A stretch of 64,000 bases of DNA from Bacillus sp. FJAT-44742 (lineage in GTDB: Bacteria; Bacillota; Bacilli; Bacillales; Marinococcaceae), in contig NZ_KZ454936.1 in the NCBI RefSeq assembly GCF_002797315.1, positions 2,303,645 through 2,367,644 of the forward strand, read 5' to 3'. The position numbers were made by a program, and so were the translations under genes. Positions within the stretch are counted from its first letter, which is position 1. Every line of letters begins with the position of its first letter. The notes beneath the pieces are model-generated. The model saw nothing but the letters and a program-made list of their open reading frames with translations. It did not search any database and was not told the origin of the DNA. Of the stretch, positions 8,497 to 17,556 are shown one piece after another.

Positions 8497-8688
8497 TTGA
8501 GAATCTGGTGGTACCGGGTCATCTTAACTGTTCTTTCTATTATCATTGGAGGTGTAGTCTTGTATACATACCAGGGAAACAGAGATCCTGGATGGATGCT
8601 CATCATTCCCCTTCTTTTGGCCTGTCTTTTCTATGGAGGGTTACTGTGGGAGAAAAGAAAAAAGGATCAAACGTCAAATGAGAGTTAA
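8497..8688 (+). CDS. Small membrane protein, two hydrophobic segments
   Basis: A 63-residue product, from TTG at 8497 preceded by AAGGAG at 8 bases. It starts RIWWYRVILTVLSIIIGGVVLYTY and ends with a second hydrophobic segment (MLIIPLLLACLFYGGLLW) and a charged tail EKRKKDQTSNES. Longer in-frame ATG starts (8401, 8461) lack a ribosome site. The last 15 bases overlap the convergent glycosyltransferase gene. No family recognised. The composition supports a real membrane protein. Confidence 0.5.
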   Translation: MRIWWYRVILTVLSIIIGGVVLYTYQGNRDPGWMLIIPLLLACLFYGGLLWEKRKKDQTSNES

Positions 8689-9777
8689 GTACGGGGGAAG
8701 CTTTCTCCTTTGACCCCTGACACCTTCCCTGAATAAATACCTGACAATTGATGGAGCAGCCGAATCTTTAATAAATTCATACCCAGACTTTTGCATTCTT
8801 TGATACAAAAAAGGATTCAAAAGTAAGTCTGATGCTCTTTCCTTCACTTCTTTATAATTTTCAGTGGCGAGAGCTGCATTTCTTTCTTGTAACAGCAAAG
8901 GGTTTTCTTTCTCTACATCTTTTCGCGACGGCAAACAGATAAAAGGGATTTTTAAGGAGAGGGCTTCACTGCTGGTTACAGCATCGCCTCTTCCTATGAC
9001 AATATCGCTTGTAAGAAGATACTCATAATATTTTGTTGTATGAGGTACAATGCGTATATCATGGCCGGAATGACTAGTTTTAAAGTAGAAGGAAGCTGCC
9101 TTTGAACTCCTTGCAGTTAGTAAGAGGAAGGTACATGGCACCGGCACCTTTGAAAGCTGTTTCCACATTCTTGAATATGAGATCCCTTCCTCCCCTTCTA
9201 CAATTGTTATTATTTTTTTATCAGATGAAAGAGAGAATTCCGTCCTTGCTCCTTCTTTTGTATTCTTTATGCTGTCAGCTGACATGACAGGCATACCCAG
9301 AGGGACTACAGGTGCGCTTGTATTACTGCCTGCCTCTGCAAACGGAAAAGGAGTGATAATGGCATTCACACCTTTTACATCGTGCATCCTCTCCAGGGTG
9401 AAATTTGCATTCACACCGTATAAAGGTATGCTGCTTTTGCGCTCGCTTTTGTATAATGCCAGGAGATACGTATAAAGCGGGTGAATACTTACAAACAAAT
9501 CAGCCTTTCTAGAAACCTTATCAAGCCATGGATACATTTTCTTAAAAAGATATCTAGCCCAAGCCTCCAAATACTTCTCTATATATCCAGCGATCTTCGA
9601 ACTGTTTTCTTTAAGAAGTGTTCTCTTCTTTAAAAATTGGTGGGCCCCTGGAACGTATTCTTTTAAAGGGTCAACAACCTTGATTTTCATTCCATACGCT
9701 TTTCCTTCCTCTTTGACAGCAAGCGCAGCACGATCAGAACCGTTACATCCGGACATTGAAAAAAGCAAGACATTCAC
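8674..9777 (-). CDS. Glycosyltransferase of the MGDG-synthase/MurG-like (GT28) type
   Basis: 367 residues. The N-terminal part (MNVLLFSMSGCNGSDRAALAVKEE) resembles the MGDG synthase N-domain, where G-G-HxxAA is usual. The C-terminal half has the GT28 pattern: a TIVEGEEG segment, IRIVPHTTKYYEYLLTSDIVIGRGDAVTSSEALSLKIPFICLPSR and the acidic/Q-rich ENPLLLQERNAAL stretch, which matches nucleotide-sugar-binding ends of UgtP/MurG. UgtP-type enzymes add glucose to diacylglycerol. Divergence from the canonical GGxGT motif means the lipid acceptor is uncertain. No signal peptide; likely peripheral on the inner membrane face. Confidence 0.65.
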   Translation of the reverse strand: MNVLLFSMSGCNGSDRAALAVKEEGKAYGMKIKVVDPLKEYVPGAHQFLKKRTLLKENSSKIAGYIEKYLEAWARYLFKKMYPWLDKVSRKADLFVSIHPLYTYLLALYKSERKSSIPLYGVNANFTLERMHDVKGVNAIITPFPFAEAGSNTSAPVVPLGMPVMSADSIKNTKEGARTEFSLSSDKKIITIVEGEEGISYSRMWKQLSKVPVPCTFLLLTARSSKAASFYFKTSHSGHDIRIVPHTTKYYEYLLTSDIVIGRGDAVTSSEALSLKIPFICLPSRKDVEKENPLLLQERNAALATENYKEVKERASDLLLNPFLYQRMQKSGYEFIKDSAAPSIVRYLFREGVRGQRRKLPPYLTLI

Positions 9778-9856
9778 ACCGGTGCCCCCCTTTGTCCCCT
9801 TCTTTCTAACATGCTATGCGCAAAAGAGGAGCGGCATGTAAACTTTAGGTGTCCGG

Positions 9857-9886
9857 TTTACGAGAGGAAAGAGTTTCGGGTAATAT
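9857..9886 (+). promoter_or_regulatory. Possible promoter of trpS
   Basis: TTTACG (9857-9862), an 18-base spacer and TAATAT (9881-9886). The -35 match is weak. No T-box leader elements (specifier stem, conserved AGGGTGG-type block) are seen between here and trpS. Confidence 0.35.
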
Positions 9887-10007
9887 GGTAAGAGATCAAT
9901 CACAAAGCAAACTAAGTATTTGATAGGACTCAAGTTGTAAACTACAGGGGTTCTTAGTTTCTCCCTGTTGAAAATGACCAATTGTATTTTAGGAGAAGAA
10001 GGGATGA

Positions 10008-11003
<996 letters not shown>

Positions 11004-11021
11004 CACAAATAACTGGAAATG

Positions 11022-11062
11022 AAAAAAGAGAACTCTGTTAACGGAACAGAGTTCTCTTTTTT
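11022..11062. terminator. Bidirectional terminator after trpS
   Basis: AAAAAAGAGAACTCTGTT pairs perfectly with AACAGAGTTCTCTTTTTT around a 5-base loop, giving T runs on both strands. It also serves the small gene at 11097-11210. Confidence 0.95.
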
Positions 11063-11096
11063 CATCTTATTCTTCAAAAATAAGTATCAATAAGTA

Positions 11097-11210
11097 TTAA
11101 TAGCCGTTTCTCTTTTTCCAAACTTTACCAACTAATAATGCAAGTGCGATGGTCCCTACTGCATATACGACGGTTAAGATCTGCATAACCAAATAAGCTA
11201 ACCCGTCCAT
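11097..11210 (-). CDS. 37-residue single-pass membrane peptide
   Basis: ATG at 11210, preceded by AGGGAGG at a 6-base spacing, encodes 37 residues: a short N-terminus MDGLAYL, one hydrophobic helix (VMQILTVVYAVGTIALALLVG) and a basic tail KVWKKRNGY. The stop lies 35 bases before a strong bidirectional terminator. The helix, the positive-inside tail and the excellent ribosome site argue for a real gene. Family not recognised. Confidence 0.7.
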   Translation of the reverse strand: MDGLAYLVMQILTVVYAVGTIALALLVGKVWKKRNGY

Positions 11211-11345
11211 CTCAAAACCTCCCTGCCATCAAATCTATTCATTCAACTTCTATTATAAAAAAGAATCTAACACCTGTAAATGTGAATCCTAAACGTTCAC
11301 ATATTAGATTCAAAGCATAAGTGTGATGACAGGGGGTCTGTTCGT

Positions 11346-12098
11346 TTAATTTTTCTTAATGCTCTCTTCATGCTGCATATCCCACAGCTTTTCAAAAAAG
11401 GGCTGACCTTTAATCATCGCTTCACAAAGTTCGTAGTGGCGGCTTGTCCAGCCTGTTTGGATTTCTTCATACAATGCATGCCATACTTCGTCCTTATCCA
11501 TCGTTTGAATCACCGGATAGCTCGTTGGTTTCCATTCCGTGTACCAGTAACGAATTTCAGCTTCGTTGCCGGTTGTATAAAGCTGGTCAACAGCCATAAA
11601 CAAAAGTTGTTTCAATTGACGTTCTTTTCTCGTTAATCCTTCCATATACTGTGGGTGTGGAGATAATATGTGATATTCCTTTTCCGGCATTGCCTCAGTA
11701 ATATCGTATTCTTTTTCATTTTCTTCAGCCAGCAGATCATAAATGATTTGTTCTTGTCTTGGGGTGAGTCGGCTTTTGCGTATTGGTGTGTTATATCCCA
11801 ATGTATCCACGGCTATAATTCTTGTCCCATCGCAAGCGATAAAACAGTAATCCAGAGTGACCCGGGACATATTCTTTCTTAAAGAACTTTTTTGGTACAC
11901 GTCCTTCAACAGAGTATCAGGCAAGTCTTCGAGTCGATTTTCAATATAATTAAACAACCGTTCTGTTACCTTGACCACCACAGCCTGATCAAGCACTTCC
12001 ACACGATCTTCGCTTCGCCATTCATGAAAAGGACAGACGTTGTACCCGTTTTCTTCTCCTTCAAACCAATTAATCCAAACATCTCTTACCTGGACCAT
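11346..12098 (-). CDS. yjbA: YjbA family protein (DUF3603)
   Basis: 250-residue conserved Bacillaceae protein of unknown function, without signal peptide. It matches B. subtilis YjbA from [22 protein letters not shown] through [41 protein letters not shown] and [12 protein letters not shown] to the C-terminal [12 protein letters not shown]. The start at 12098 has TTAGGAGG. It is found near trpS in both organisms. The repeated tryptophan/tyrosine residues suggest a compact globular fold; no catalytic motif is visible. Confidence 0.93.
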   Translation of the reverse strand: MVQVRDVWINWFEGEENGYNVCPFHEWRSEDRVEVLDQAVVVKVTERLFNYIENRLEDLPDTLLKDVYQKSSLRKNMSRVTLDYCFIACDGTRIIAVDTLGYNTPIRKSRLTPRQEQIIYDLLAEENEKEYDITEAMPEKEYHILSPHPQYMEGLTRKERQLKQLLFMAVDQLYTTGNEAEIRYWYTEWKPTSYPVIQTMDKDEVWHALYEEIQTGWTSRHYELCEAMIKGQPFFEKLWDMQHEESIKKN

Positions 12099-12193
12099 AC
12101 CTTCAGCCTCCTAACTCTAAGCGCTTTGTACCCACAGTATAGTCAGAGGCAACCCAATTTATTCCATAACCTTGCTTTGTCTGAACTTTTCTT

Positions 12194-12415
12194 TTATTCT
12201 TTGTTCCCTCGCATTCTTTGTGGAAAATAAATGCTGACTGCTATAAAAAGAAGGCCGAGAACAAAAATATAGAATTCAACTCGGTGCACGATGAATTCCA
12301 CATACGAATAAAAGGTATATCCTGCTGCCATGTAATTCATATACGCCAGAAGACTGATCCCACCCGCCACTGATAATCCAAAACCTACTAGTAAAATAAA
12401 GAATCTTACAAGCAT
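12194..12415 (-). CDS. 73-residue membrane protein, two transmembrane helices
   Basis: Opens MLVRFFILLVGFGLSVAGGISLLAYMNY (helix 1), has a short amphipathic loop (YTFYSYVEFIVHRVEF) and a second helix YIFVLGLLFIAVSIYF, with a basic tail PQRMRGNKE. The start has AAAGGAGAGGAGA. Similar short two-helix proteins occur next to yjbA in other bacilli as far as recalled, but no function is known. Confidence 0.7.
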   Translation of the reverse strand: MLVRFFILLVGFGLSVAGGISLLAYMNYMAAGYTFYSYVEFIVHRVEFYIFVLGLLFIAVSIYFPQRMRGNKE

Positions 12416-12643
12416 TCTCCTCTCCTTTACTTATAGAATCATTCCTCTAAAGCAAATTTGCTTCTATCATATTTTCTTAACCTTTCGCCACGTTCGTATT
12501 ATTCCCCTTCAAAAAGTCCCAACATTTTGAAGTACACCCATTATTCATCCATAACACACAGCAAAGGGCTCTCTTTTTCGTTTACAGGTGTTCTATGGTT
12601 CAACTAAAATGTAACTAACTTAAGGGAGTTAGGAGAATTAAGG

Positions 12644-12925
12644 ATGTCCACAAATCGAGACCGCCAGCTTCAGCAATACTATAACAAAGTAAAAGAATTC
12701 GATGCCCTGATTACTGACTTAAACGCCAGAGCTTCTCATTTAGGAATTGAAACTAGTTTCACTTCTCTGCGACTGTATAAGGAACAAAAAGACCAAATTG
12801 AAGAAATCATGAAGTATTTTGATCAAGTGGAAGTTCCTCCCGAACAAAATAATGTAGAAGCTATTCTTTCTCTTTCATTAAAAGAATTTCACGCCTTCAT
12901 CACGACGTTAAAAAAGCAGAAATAA
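12644..12925 (+). CDS. 93-residue alpha-helical protein of unknown function
   Basis: Soluble, charged and helix-favouring (RDRQLQQYYNKVKEFDALITDLNARASHLGIE... KEFHAFITTLKKQK). No motif or family recognised. The start follows GTTAGGAGAATTAAGG, giving a usable ribosome site. It ends 73 bases before the DHH/CBS/nucleotidyltransferase gene in the same direction, so the two may form an operon and the small protein could be an accessory to that RNA enzyme; this is conjecture. Confidence 0.6.
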   Translation: MSTNRDRQLQQYYNKVKEFDALITDLNARASHLGIETSFTSLRLYKEQKDQIEEIMKYFDQVEVPPEQNNVEAILSLSLKEFHAFITTLKKQK

Positions 12926-12998
12926 GGGAAATATACATTCTACATCTACATACGCAGAACAAGTAGAATTGCTATTGACAGTGTCAGAGGAGGAAAAA

Positions 12999-15569
12999 AT
13001 GGAAGTTATTGTATCACATACCAATTTAGATTTTGATGGCCTTGCGAGCATGATAGCAGCAAAAAAACTGTATCCCGATGCCATGCTTGCCTTGAGCGAT
13101 AAACAAATCCCTCCGGTTGAAGGCTTTCTGGCTATATACCGTGATATGTTTGATTTTTATAAAGCAAAAGATATTTCCTGGGAGAACGTTACTCACCTCA
13201 TTATTGTTGACACAGCTTCACCTAACAGAATAGGTTCCTTTTTAAAAGAATGCACTGATCCCTATATTACTGTTTTTGATCATCATCCTTCTAAAGAAGG
13301 CGACATAAAAGGCGATACATCAGTTCTTGAACCGACTGGAGCAGCTGTCACCCTCCTTCTAGAGGAAATACAAAGACAAGAGGTTTCCATCACGGATTTT
13401 GAAGCTACTTTGTTTGGACTTGGCCTATATACTGATACAGGATCATTGTCTTATTCTACTACCACCATTCGCGACATGAAAACAGCCGTTTATTTGATGG
13501 AACAAGGGTTAAACCTCGAGCTGGTCAATCGTTTTTCAGAGCAAGGTCTTTCATATAACCAGCAGGAATTGCTGCACGAGCTCCTCTCCAACGGAAAAGA
13601 GTATCACTTCCAAGGTTTAACGATGATGGTGACATGGCACGAACAGGAAAACTTTGTGGGAGGCTTATCAACGGTTGTAACCAAGCTTTTGCAAACAACG
13701 GGGACTGATGCTGTATTTGCTGTTTCTAAGATGGGAAACAAAGCGTTTATTGTGGCCCGCTCTTCAACCAACCGAATTGACGTTCTGCCTCTCATCAATC
13801 GATTTGGCGGTGGCGGCCATGAAAAGGCGGCTTCTGCTTCTGTGAAGGACCCTGAGCTTAAAAGCCTTAAAGATAACCTTGTCTCTAATTTGAAAATAAC
13901 GGTTAAGCCTGCCATAACGGCAGACGTTATGATGTCAAGTCCTGTGAAGTCTATTCCTCCTGACATGAAAGTAGAAGAAGTGAAACAAATGATGTTTCGT
14001 TTTGGTCATACTGGCTTTCCTGTTATGGGTGAAAATGATAAGCTTATCGGCATCATTTCAAGGAGAGACATTGATAAAGCCACTCATCATGGTCTTGGTC
14101 ATGCTCCAGTGAAAGGGTATATGAGCACAAACCCACTATCCATTGGACCCAAAACGACTCTCGAAGAAATTCAGGAGGTCATGATCCGCCATAATGTAGG
14201 GAGACTCCCCGTAGTTGACGATGAAAAGGTTGTAGGAATTGTTTCTCGTACAAATGTCATTGAAGTTCTTCACAGCAAGGAGCTTCAACATGCATTAGAA
14301 GAAGAGCGCAATTTAGCCAAAGAAATGAATGATCATCTGCCAGAAGAGATCTTTGATTTCCTCGAAGAAGTCAGCCATCTCGCAGATGCCTTGGAACTTA
14401 AAGTATATATGATCGGTGGAATTGTAAGAGATCTGATCATGGGACGTCCTAATTATGATGTAGATATCGTAGTAGAAGGAAACGGAATTTCCTTTGCAGA
14501 GAAGCTCTCCTCACAAGTAAAAGGGGAACTTAAAAAACATGAATCTTTTGGTACAGCTGTAATTACGTTGCCAAAAGGGTTCAAAATCGATATTACAAGC
14601 TCCAGAACCGAGTATTATAATTTTCCCGGAGCCCTGCCAGAAGTACAGTTATCTAACCTGAAAGAAGATTTGTACCGCAGGGACTTTACCATTAACGCCA
14701 TGGCCATTGAGCTTAACGAAGGAAACTTCGGGCAGTTGATCGACTTTTATAACGGTCTAGAGGATATTAAAAACAAACGACTTAAAGTCCTTCACAACTT
14801 AAGCTTCATTGAAGACCCAACCCGAATTTTACGGGGAATTCGCTTTGAGATCCGTTTTGGGTTTCGATTTGACGTGGAGACAGAAAAATTTGCACGACAT
14901 TCGATGTCAGCGGTCTCTTCCCTCTCCAAGGACAGAATTGCAAATGAAATTAAAATTCTGCTCAGGCAAGTAAACCCTGTACAAGCTGTTCCAAGGCTGA
15001 AAGATCTTGATGTACTGAAACACTTTCTTCCGGGTGCAGACTGCACAGAAGAAACCAAAGCATTGCTTCACACAATTGAATTCTGTTTTAAAGAGTATAA
15101 GGAACTCCTTTCTGCACAAAATAAATGGTTTATGTGTCTTATGGCCCTGTTTTCAGCTGACAAAGAAAATTTGCTTCGTGCACAAACCTATGCAGCTAAC
15201 CGCCACTATAATCAAATCCTTGAAGAAGCGGTTACTCTGCTTGAAAAAGAAACTCGTTTTTCACCTTATTCACTTGGAGAAATTCATGATCAATTTTTTT
15301 CTTTTACAAACGATGCCTTATTTTTTGCCTATTCATTCTTTACCGTAAAAGAGAAAAAAATATCCTCAGAATTGATAAAGGAATATATAATAAAAAGATC
15401 CTCTCTTCCAAAGCTTCTGGACGGAAATGATTTAAAAGGATTAGGTCTTCAACCTGGGCCTCTTTTTCGAGATCTCTTATTCCAAGCCGAGAAAGCCTAT
15501 TTTGATGGCTTCATTACAAACAAATCAGAAGCTCTTTCCTACGCTAAAGAACTTTCCCGCCGGAAGTAA
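12999..15569 (+). CDS. DHH-CBS-tRNA nucleotidyltransferase fusion (probable A-adding enzyme)
   Basis: 856-residue multidomain protein. Residues 1-300 are a DHH-family phosphoesterase (SHTNLDFDGLAS, IIVDTASPN, VFDHHPS, GLGLYTDTGS, GGGGHEKAAS). Residues about 306-425 hold two CBS domains. From about 465 there is a class II CCA-type nucleotidyltransferase head with GGIVRDLIMGRPNYDVDIVVEG (metal-binding DxD) and downstream RRDFTINAMA, EDPTRILRGIRFEIRFGF and LSKDRIANE motifs. In some bacteria, including relatives such as B. halodurans, CCA addition is split between CC-adding and A-adding enzymes, and this domain order is typical of the A-adding partner; a nanoRNase/oligonucleotide role for the DHH part is inferred. 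The start at 12999 follows GAGGAGG. Confidence 0.9.
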   Translation: MEVIVSHTNLDFDGLASMIAAKKLYPDAMLALSDKQIPPVEGFLAIYRDMFDFYKAKDISWENVTHLIIVDTASPNRIGSFLKECTDPYITVFDHHPSKEGDIKGDTSVLEPTGAAVTLLLEEIQRQEVSITDFEATLFGLGLYTDTGSLSYSTTTIRDMKTAVYLMEQGLNLELVNRFSEQGLSYNQQELLHELLSNGKEYHFQGLTMMVTWHEQENFVGGLSTVVTKLLQTTGTDAVFAVSKMGNKAFIVARSSTNRIDVLPLINRFGGGGHEKAASASVKDPELKSLKDNLVSNLKITVKPAITADVMMSSPVKSIPPDMKVEEVKQMMFRFGHTGFPVMGENDKLIGIISRRDIDKATHHGLGHAPVKGYMSTNPLSIGPKTTLEEIQEVMIRHNVGRLPVVDDEKVVGIVSRTNVIEVLHSKELQHALEEERNLAKEMNDHLPEEIFDFLEEVSHLADALELKVYMIGGIVRDLIMGRPNYDVDIVVEGNGISFAEKLSSQVKGELKKHESFGTAVITLPKGFKIDITSSRTEYYNFPGALPEVQLSNLKEDLYRRDFTINAMAIELNEGNFGQLIDFYNGLEDIKNKRLKVLHNLSFIEDPTRILRGIRFEIRFGFRFDVETEKFARHSMSAVSSLSKDRIANEIKILLRQVNPVQAVPRLKDLDVLKHFLPGADCTEETKALLHTIEFCFKEYKELLSAQNKWFMCLMALFSADKENLLRAQTYAANRHYNQILEEAVTLLEKETRFSPYSLGEIHDQFFSFTNDALFFAYSFFTVKEKKISSELIKEYIIKRSSLPKLLDGNDLKGLGLQPGPLFRDLLFQAEKAYFDGFITNKSEALSYAKELSRRK

Positions 15570-15598
15570 ACCCAAATAAGATAAATATGGAATGTCAT

Positions 15599-15640
15599 CC
15601 AGCCCTGGTGAATCCTCATCAGGGCTATTCTTTAATCGAT
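15599..15640 (+). terminator. Weak intrinsic terminator
   Basis: AGCCCTG (15601-15607) pairs with CAGGGCT (15620-15626), followed by a T-rich but imperfect tract. It lies 31 bases after the nucleotidyltransferase stop. Confidence 0.55.
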
Positions 15641-15690
15641 TAACATTGGAAAAGACAAACATTCTTAAAAGAATAAAATTAAAATATCCC

Positions 15691-15720
15691 TCTACATAAA
15701 TAGCTGTAATCTGCTATAAT
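15691..15720 (+). promoter_or_regulatory. Promoter of the LCP-like gene
   Basis: TCTACA, an 18-base spacer and a perfect TATAAT (15715-15720). The start codon lies 29 bases downstream. Confidence 0.5.
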
Positions 15721-15749
15721 CTAGTGTGGATGTAAGGGAGGTCAATATT

Positions 15750-16712
15750 TTGGAAAGCGAAGACAAGAAGAAACTATTCGCATTTAAACCGGTCTTCTTC
15801 CTTAGCTCAGTCAGCCTCTTGATTCTTGCAATTATATTCACCTTTTATTTCCAAACCTTTACTCAAAACGAACAAATGGACCATAAAGGCTTTGCAAATC
15901 AAGCAAATAGTACGGCTCTTGCAGACCCACCTTCCGGGAACGAGGAAATTGTTCTATTTGTTGGGCTTGGCAAAGAGGATGACGATCATGTAACCCCTCA
16001 GACGATATCACTAGCCAATTACTCACATAAAGAAGAAAAATTACGGCATGCACTACTATTAGAAGACAGTTATGTTTCCATCCCTGGAGGTCCTGACCAT
16101 AAATTGAAATTGGCATATTCTTATGGTGGTATTGAACTTTTAATAGAAACCATAGAAGATCATTTTGGAGTAAACATTACTTATTATGCTTTATTCCCTC
16201 CAAAAGGAGTGGCAGACTTGATCGATTTTCTTGTGCCACAAGGTTTTAATACAAAAGAAATGGAATCACGCCTCACCTCTAATATCAGTTTGCTGGATGA
16301 TCCTCTGCCTTACTTAGATGTTGGACAAGATCTGCCTGATACCTTGGATGGCAGTCAGACAGTTATGCTTCTTCATACTCTTAATGGGAAAGAGAACAGC
16401 TATAGCCGTAATAAGATACGTGAGGAAATAGAAAGGACATTGTTTCAAGAAACACTATCATTACCGAACAAAGAAGAGATTTCAACTTTGGTAAATTTAC
16501 TGCGTAACCGCAGCGAAACAAACATGTCCACTTCTTCTATGTTCAGCTGGGTAAATAATTTGGTTCATACTCCTTACACGGAACTTGAAACAGACGTGTT
16601 TCCCCTTGAGAATACCTACCAGTATGAAACATATAGTCATGCAGGAGATGTCATTACGTGGGACCAAACGACAAATGAACGAGCTATCGAAGATTTTTTT
16701 AAAGAAAACTAA
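15750..16712 (+). CDS. Degenerate LytR-CpsA-Psr (LCP) domain protein
   Basis: 320 residues. A cytoplasmic N-terminus and one transmembrane helix (PVFFLSSVSLLILAIIFTFYF) are followed by an extracellular LCP-like domain recognisable from IPGGPDHKLKLAYSYGGIELLIETIEDHFGVNITYYALF. Canonical LCP ligases attach anionic polymers to peptidoglycan and carry SIPRDT before this stretch and a YSRxR-type motif later; here the first is LLEDSYVSIPG and the second is not found, so catalytic arginines appear lost. The start is TTG at 15750 (GGGAGG 8 bases upstream), not the ATG at 15726, which would place the ribosome site inside the gene. It may be a non-enzymatic regulator or paralogue. It ends before a strong terminator. 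Confidence 0.75.
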   Translation: MESEDKKKLFAFKPVFFLSSVSLLILAIIFTFYFQTFTQNEQMDHKGFANQANSTALADPPSGNEEIVLFVGLGKEDDDHVTPQTISLANYSHKEEKLRHALLLEDSYVSIPGGPDHKLKLAYSYGGIELLIETIEDHFGVNITYYALFPPKGVADLIDFLVPQGFNTKEMESRLTSNISLLDDPLPYLDVGQDLPDTLDGSQTVMLLHTLNGKENSYSRNKIREEIERTLFQETLSLPNKEEISTLVNLLRNRSETNMSTSSMFSWVNNLVHTPYTELETDVFPLENTYQYETYSHAGDVITWDQTTNERAIEDFFKEN

Positions 16713-16745
16713 GGATGGTGGGACAAAACTGGCTCACCTAAGTAA

Positions 16746-16790
16746 ATAAGGCTCCGATTATCTTTTTTGATAATTAGAGCCTTATTTTTG
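16746..16790 (+). terminator. Intrinsic terminator of the LCP-like gene
   Basis: ATAAGGCTC/GAGCCTTAT with an inner ATTATC/GATAAT stem around TTTTTT, followed by a TTTTT run. Confidence 0.85.
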
Positions 16791-16929
16791 GATTCAAACC
16801 TGTTTGGTTATCCGCTGGTCGGTGCGCAAATTAGACTACAGGAATCCTAAGACTGGATCCCCGTCGATCTTACGCTTCCCATAGACAGCCTGTGGCGTCG
16901 CCCTTCGTGCCCAATGAAGATTGTCTCAT

Positions 16930-17196
16930 CTTTAATCTCTTTTCCACAACCGGCTGCTTGCCCTCAATTTTTCTTCCGGAAATAGTGGATTGTGTATAAG
17001 CGCAAAGGATCAGCTTCGCCATCACACTTGGGTCATAGGACGGACAACCGGTTGAACGAAGGAAGCACTTAATGCTTCACCGGGTATGGCTTCAACGAGA
17101 GCATTGACGGTAAAAGAAAGTAACATCATTTTCCTGGAGTTTATAAGAAAGGTCCATCGGCAAAACGACTTGATTCATGTTATCATCTTTAAACAT
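16930..17196 (-). pseudogene. IS1182-family transposase N-terminal remnant
   Basis: On the minus strand a start at 17196, behind CGGAGGTTT, encodes MFKDDNMNQVVLPMDLSYKL followed by QENDVTFFY, the typical N-terminus of IS1182-type transposases (family form: ...NQVVLPLDLEIKLQENDIAF). The frame is then lost. Shifted frames give VNALVEAIPGEAL and, at about 16965-17055, GCPSYDPSVMAKLILCAYTQ followed by STISGRKIE, both expected from the same transposase. The catalytic part is absent. This is a decayed insertion sequence, not functional. Confidence 0.8.
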
Positions 17197-17283
17197 AAGG
17201 AAACCTCCGATTCTGTTAGGTTGTGGTGATGTAACTTTATCAGAAGGTATCCTTTTTGTGTACATAGACGTTGATGGTTCAAT

Positions 17284-17450
17284 CACGAGATGCCTGCGGG
17301 AAAAGCAAGAGCTGAAGATCCGCCGTGGGGTTCACCCGGCTAGCTGAAGCCTTGCCCGGGGCATAGAAGACACCGTGAAAGCGAATGAAATGAAGTTTGG
17401 AACAGATGTCGTCCTTGTGCCTTAAGATTCAAGCGAGTGTATTTTTGAAC
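17284..17450. repeat. Degenerate GC-rich intergenic repeat (copy B)
   Basis: Contains GATGCCTGCGGGAAAAGC, GCTGAAGATCC, GCTGAAGCCTTGCCCGG and GTGAAAGCGAA in the order seen in the GC-rich intergenic repeat common in Bacillaceae, and ends with CTTAAGATTCAAGCGAG (17421-17437). The copy at 39034-39155 follows the same order. Placement against a decayed insertion sequence suggests a mobile-element graveyard. Confidence 0.6.
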
Positions 17451-17479
17451 AAGTAACTACTAGTATACTGGAGACAAGA

Positions 17480-17510
17480 AAAGGCTCTCACCACGGTGAG
17501 GGCCCTTCTT
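17480..17510 (-). terminator. Terminator of fabF
   Basis: On the minus strand GGCCCTCACC pairs with GGTGAGAGCC (one G-U) followed by TTTTCTTGT. It lies about 50 bases after the fabF stop. Confidence 0.7.
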
Positions 17511-17523
17511 ATTAGCTGGGTTT
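17497..17523. repeat. 27-base repeat shared with 44122-44148
   Basis: This 27-base segment matches the reverse complement of 44122-44148 at 26 of 27 positions. Both copies are preceded or followed by GACAAAAC-type sequence in their surroundings, which suggests insertion-sequence ends; this is inference. Confidence 0.6.
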
Positions 17524-17556
17524 AATCCCGGCCTTTTCTTATGGCTTTTAGTCAAG

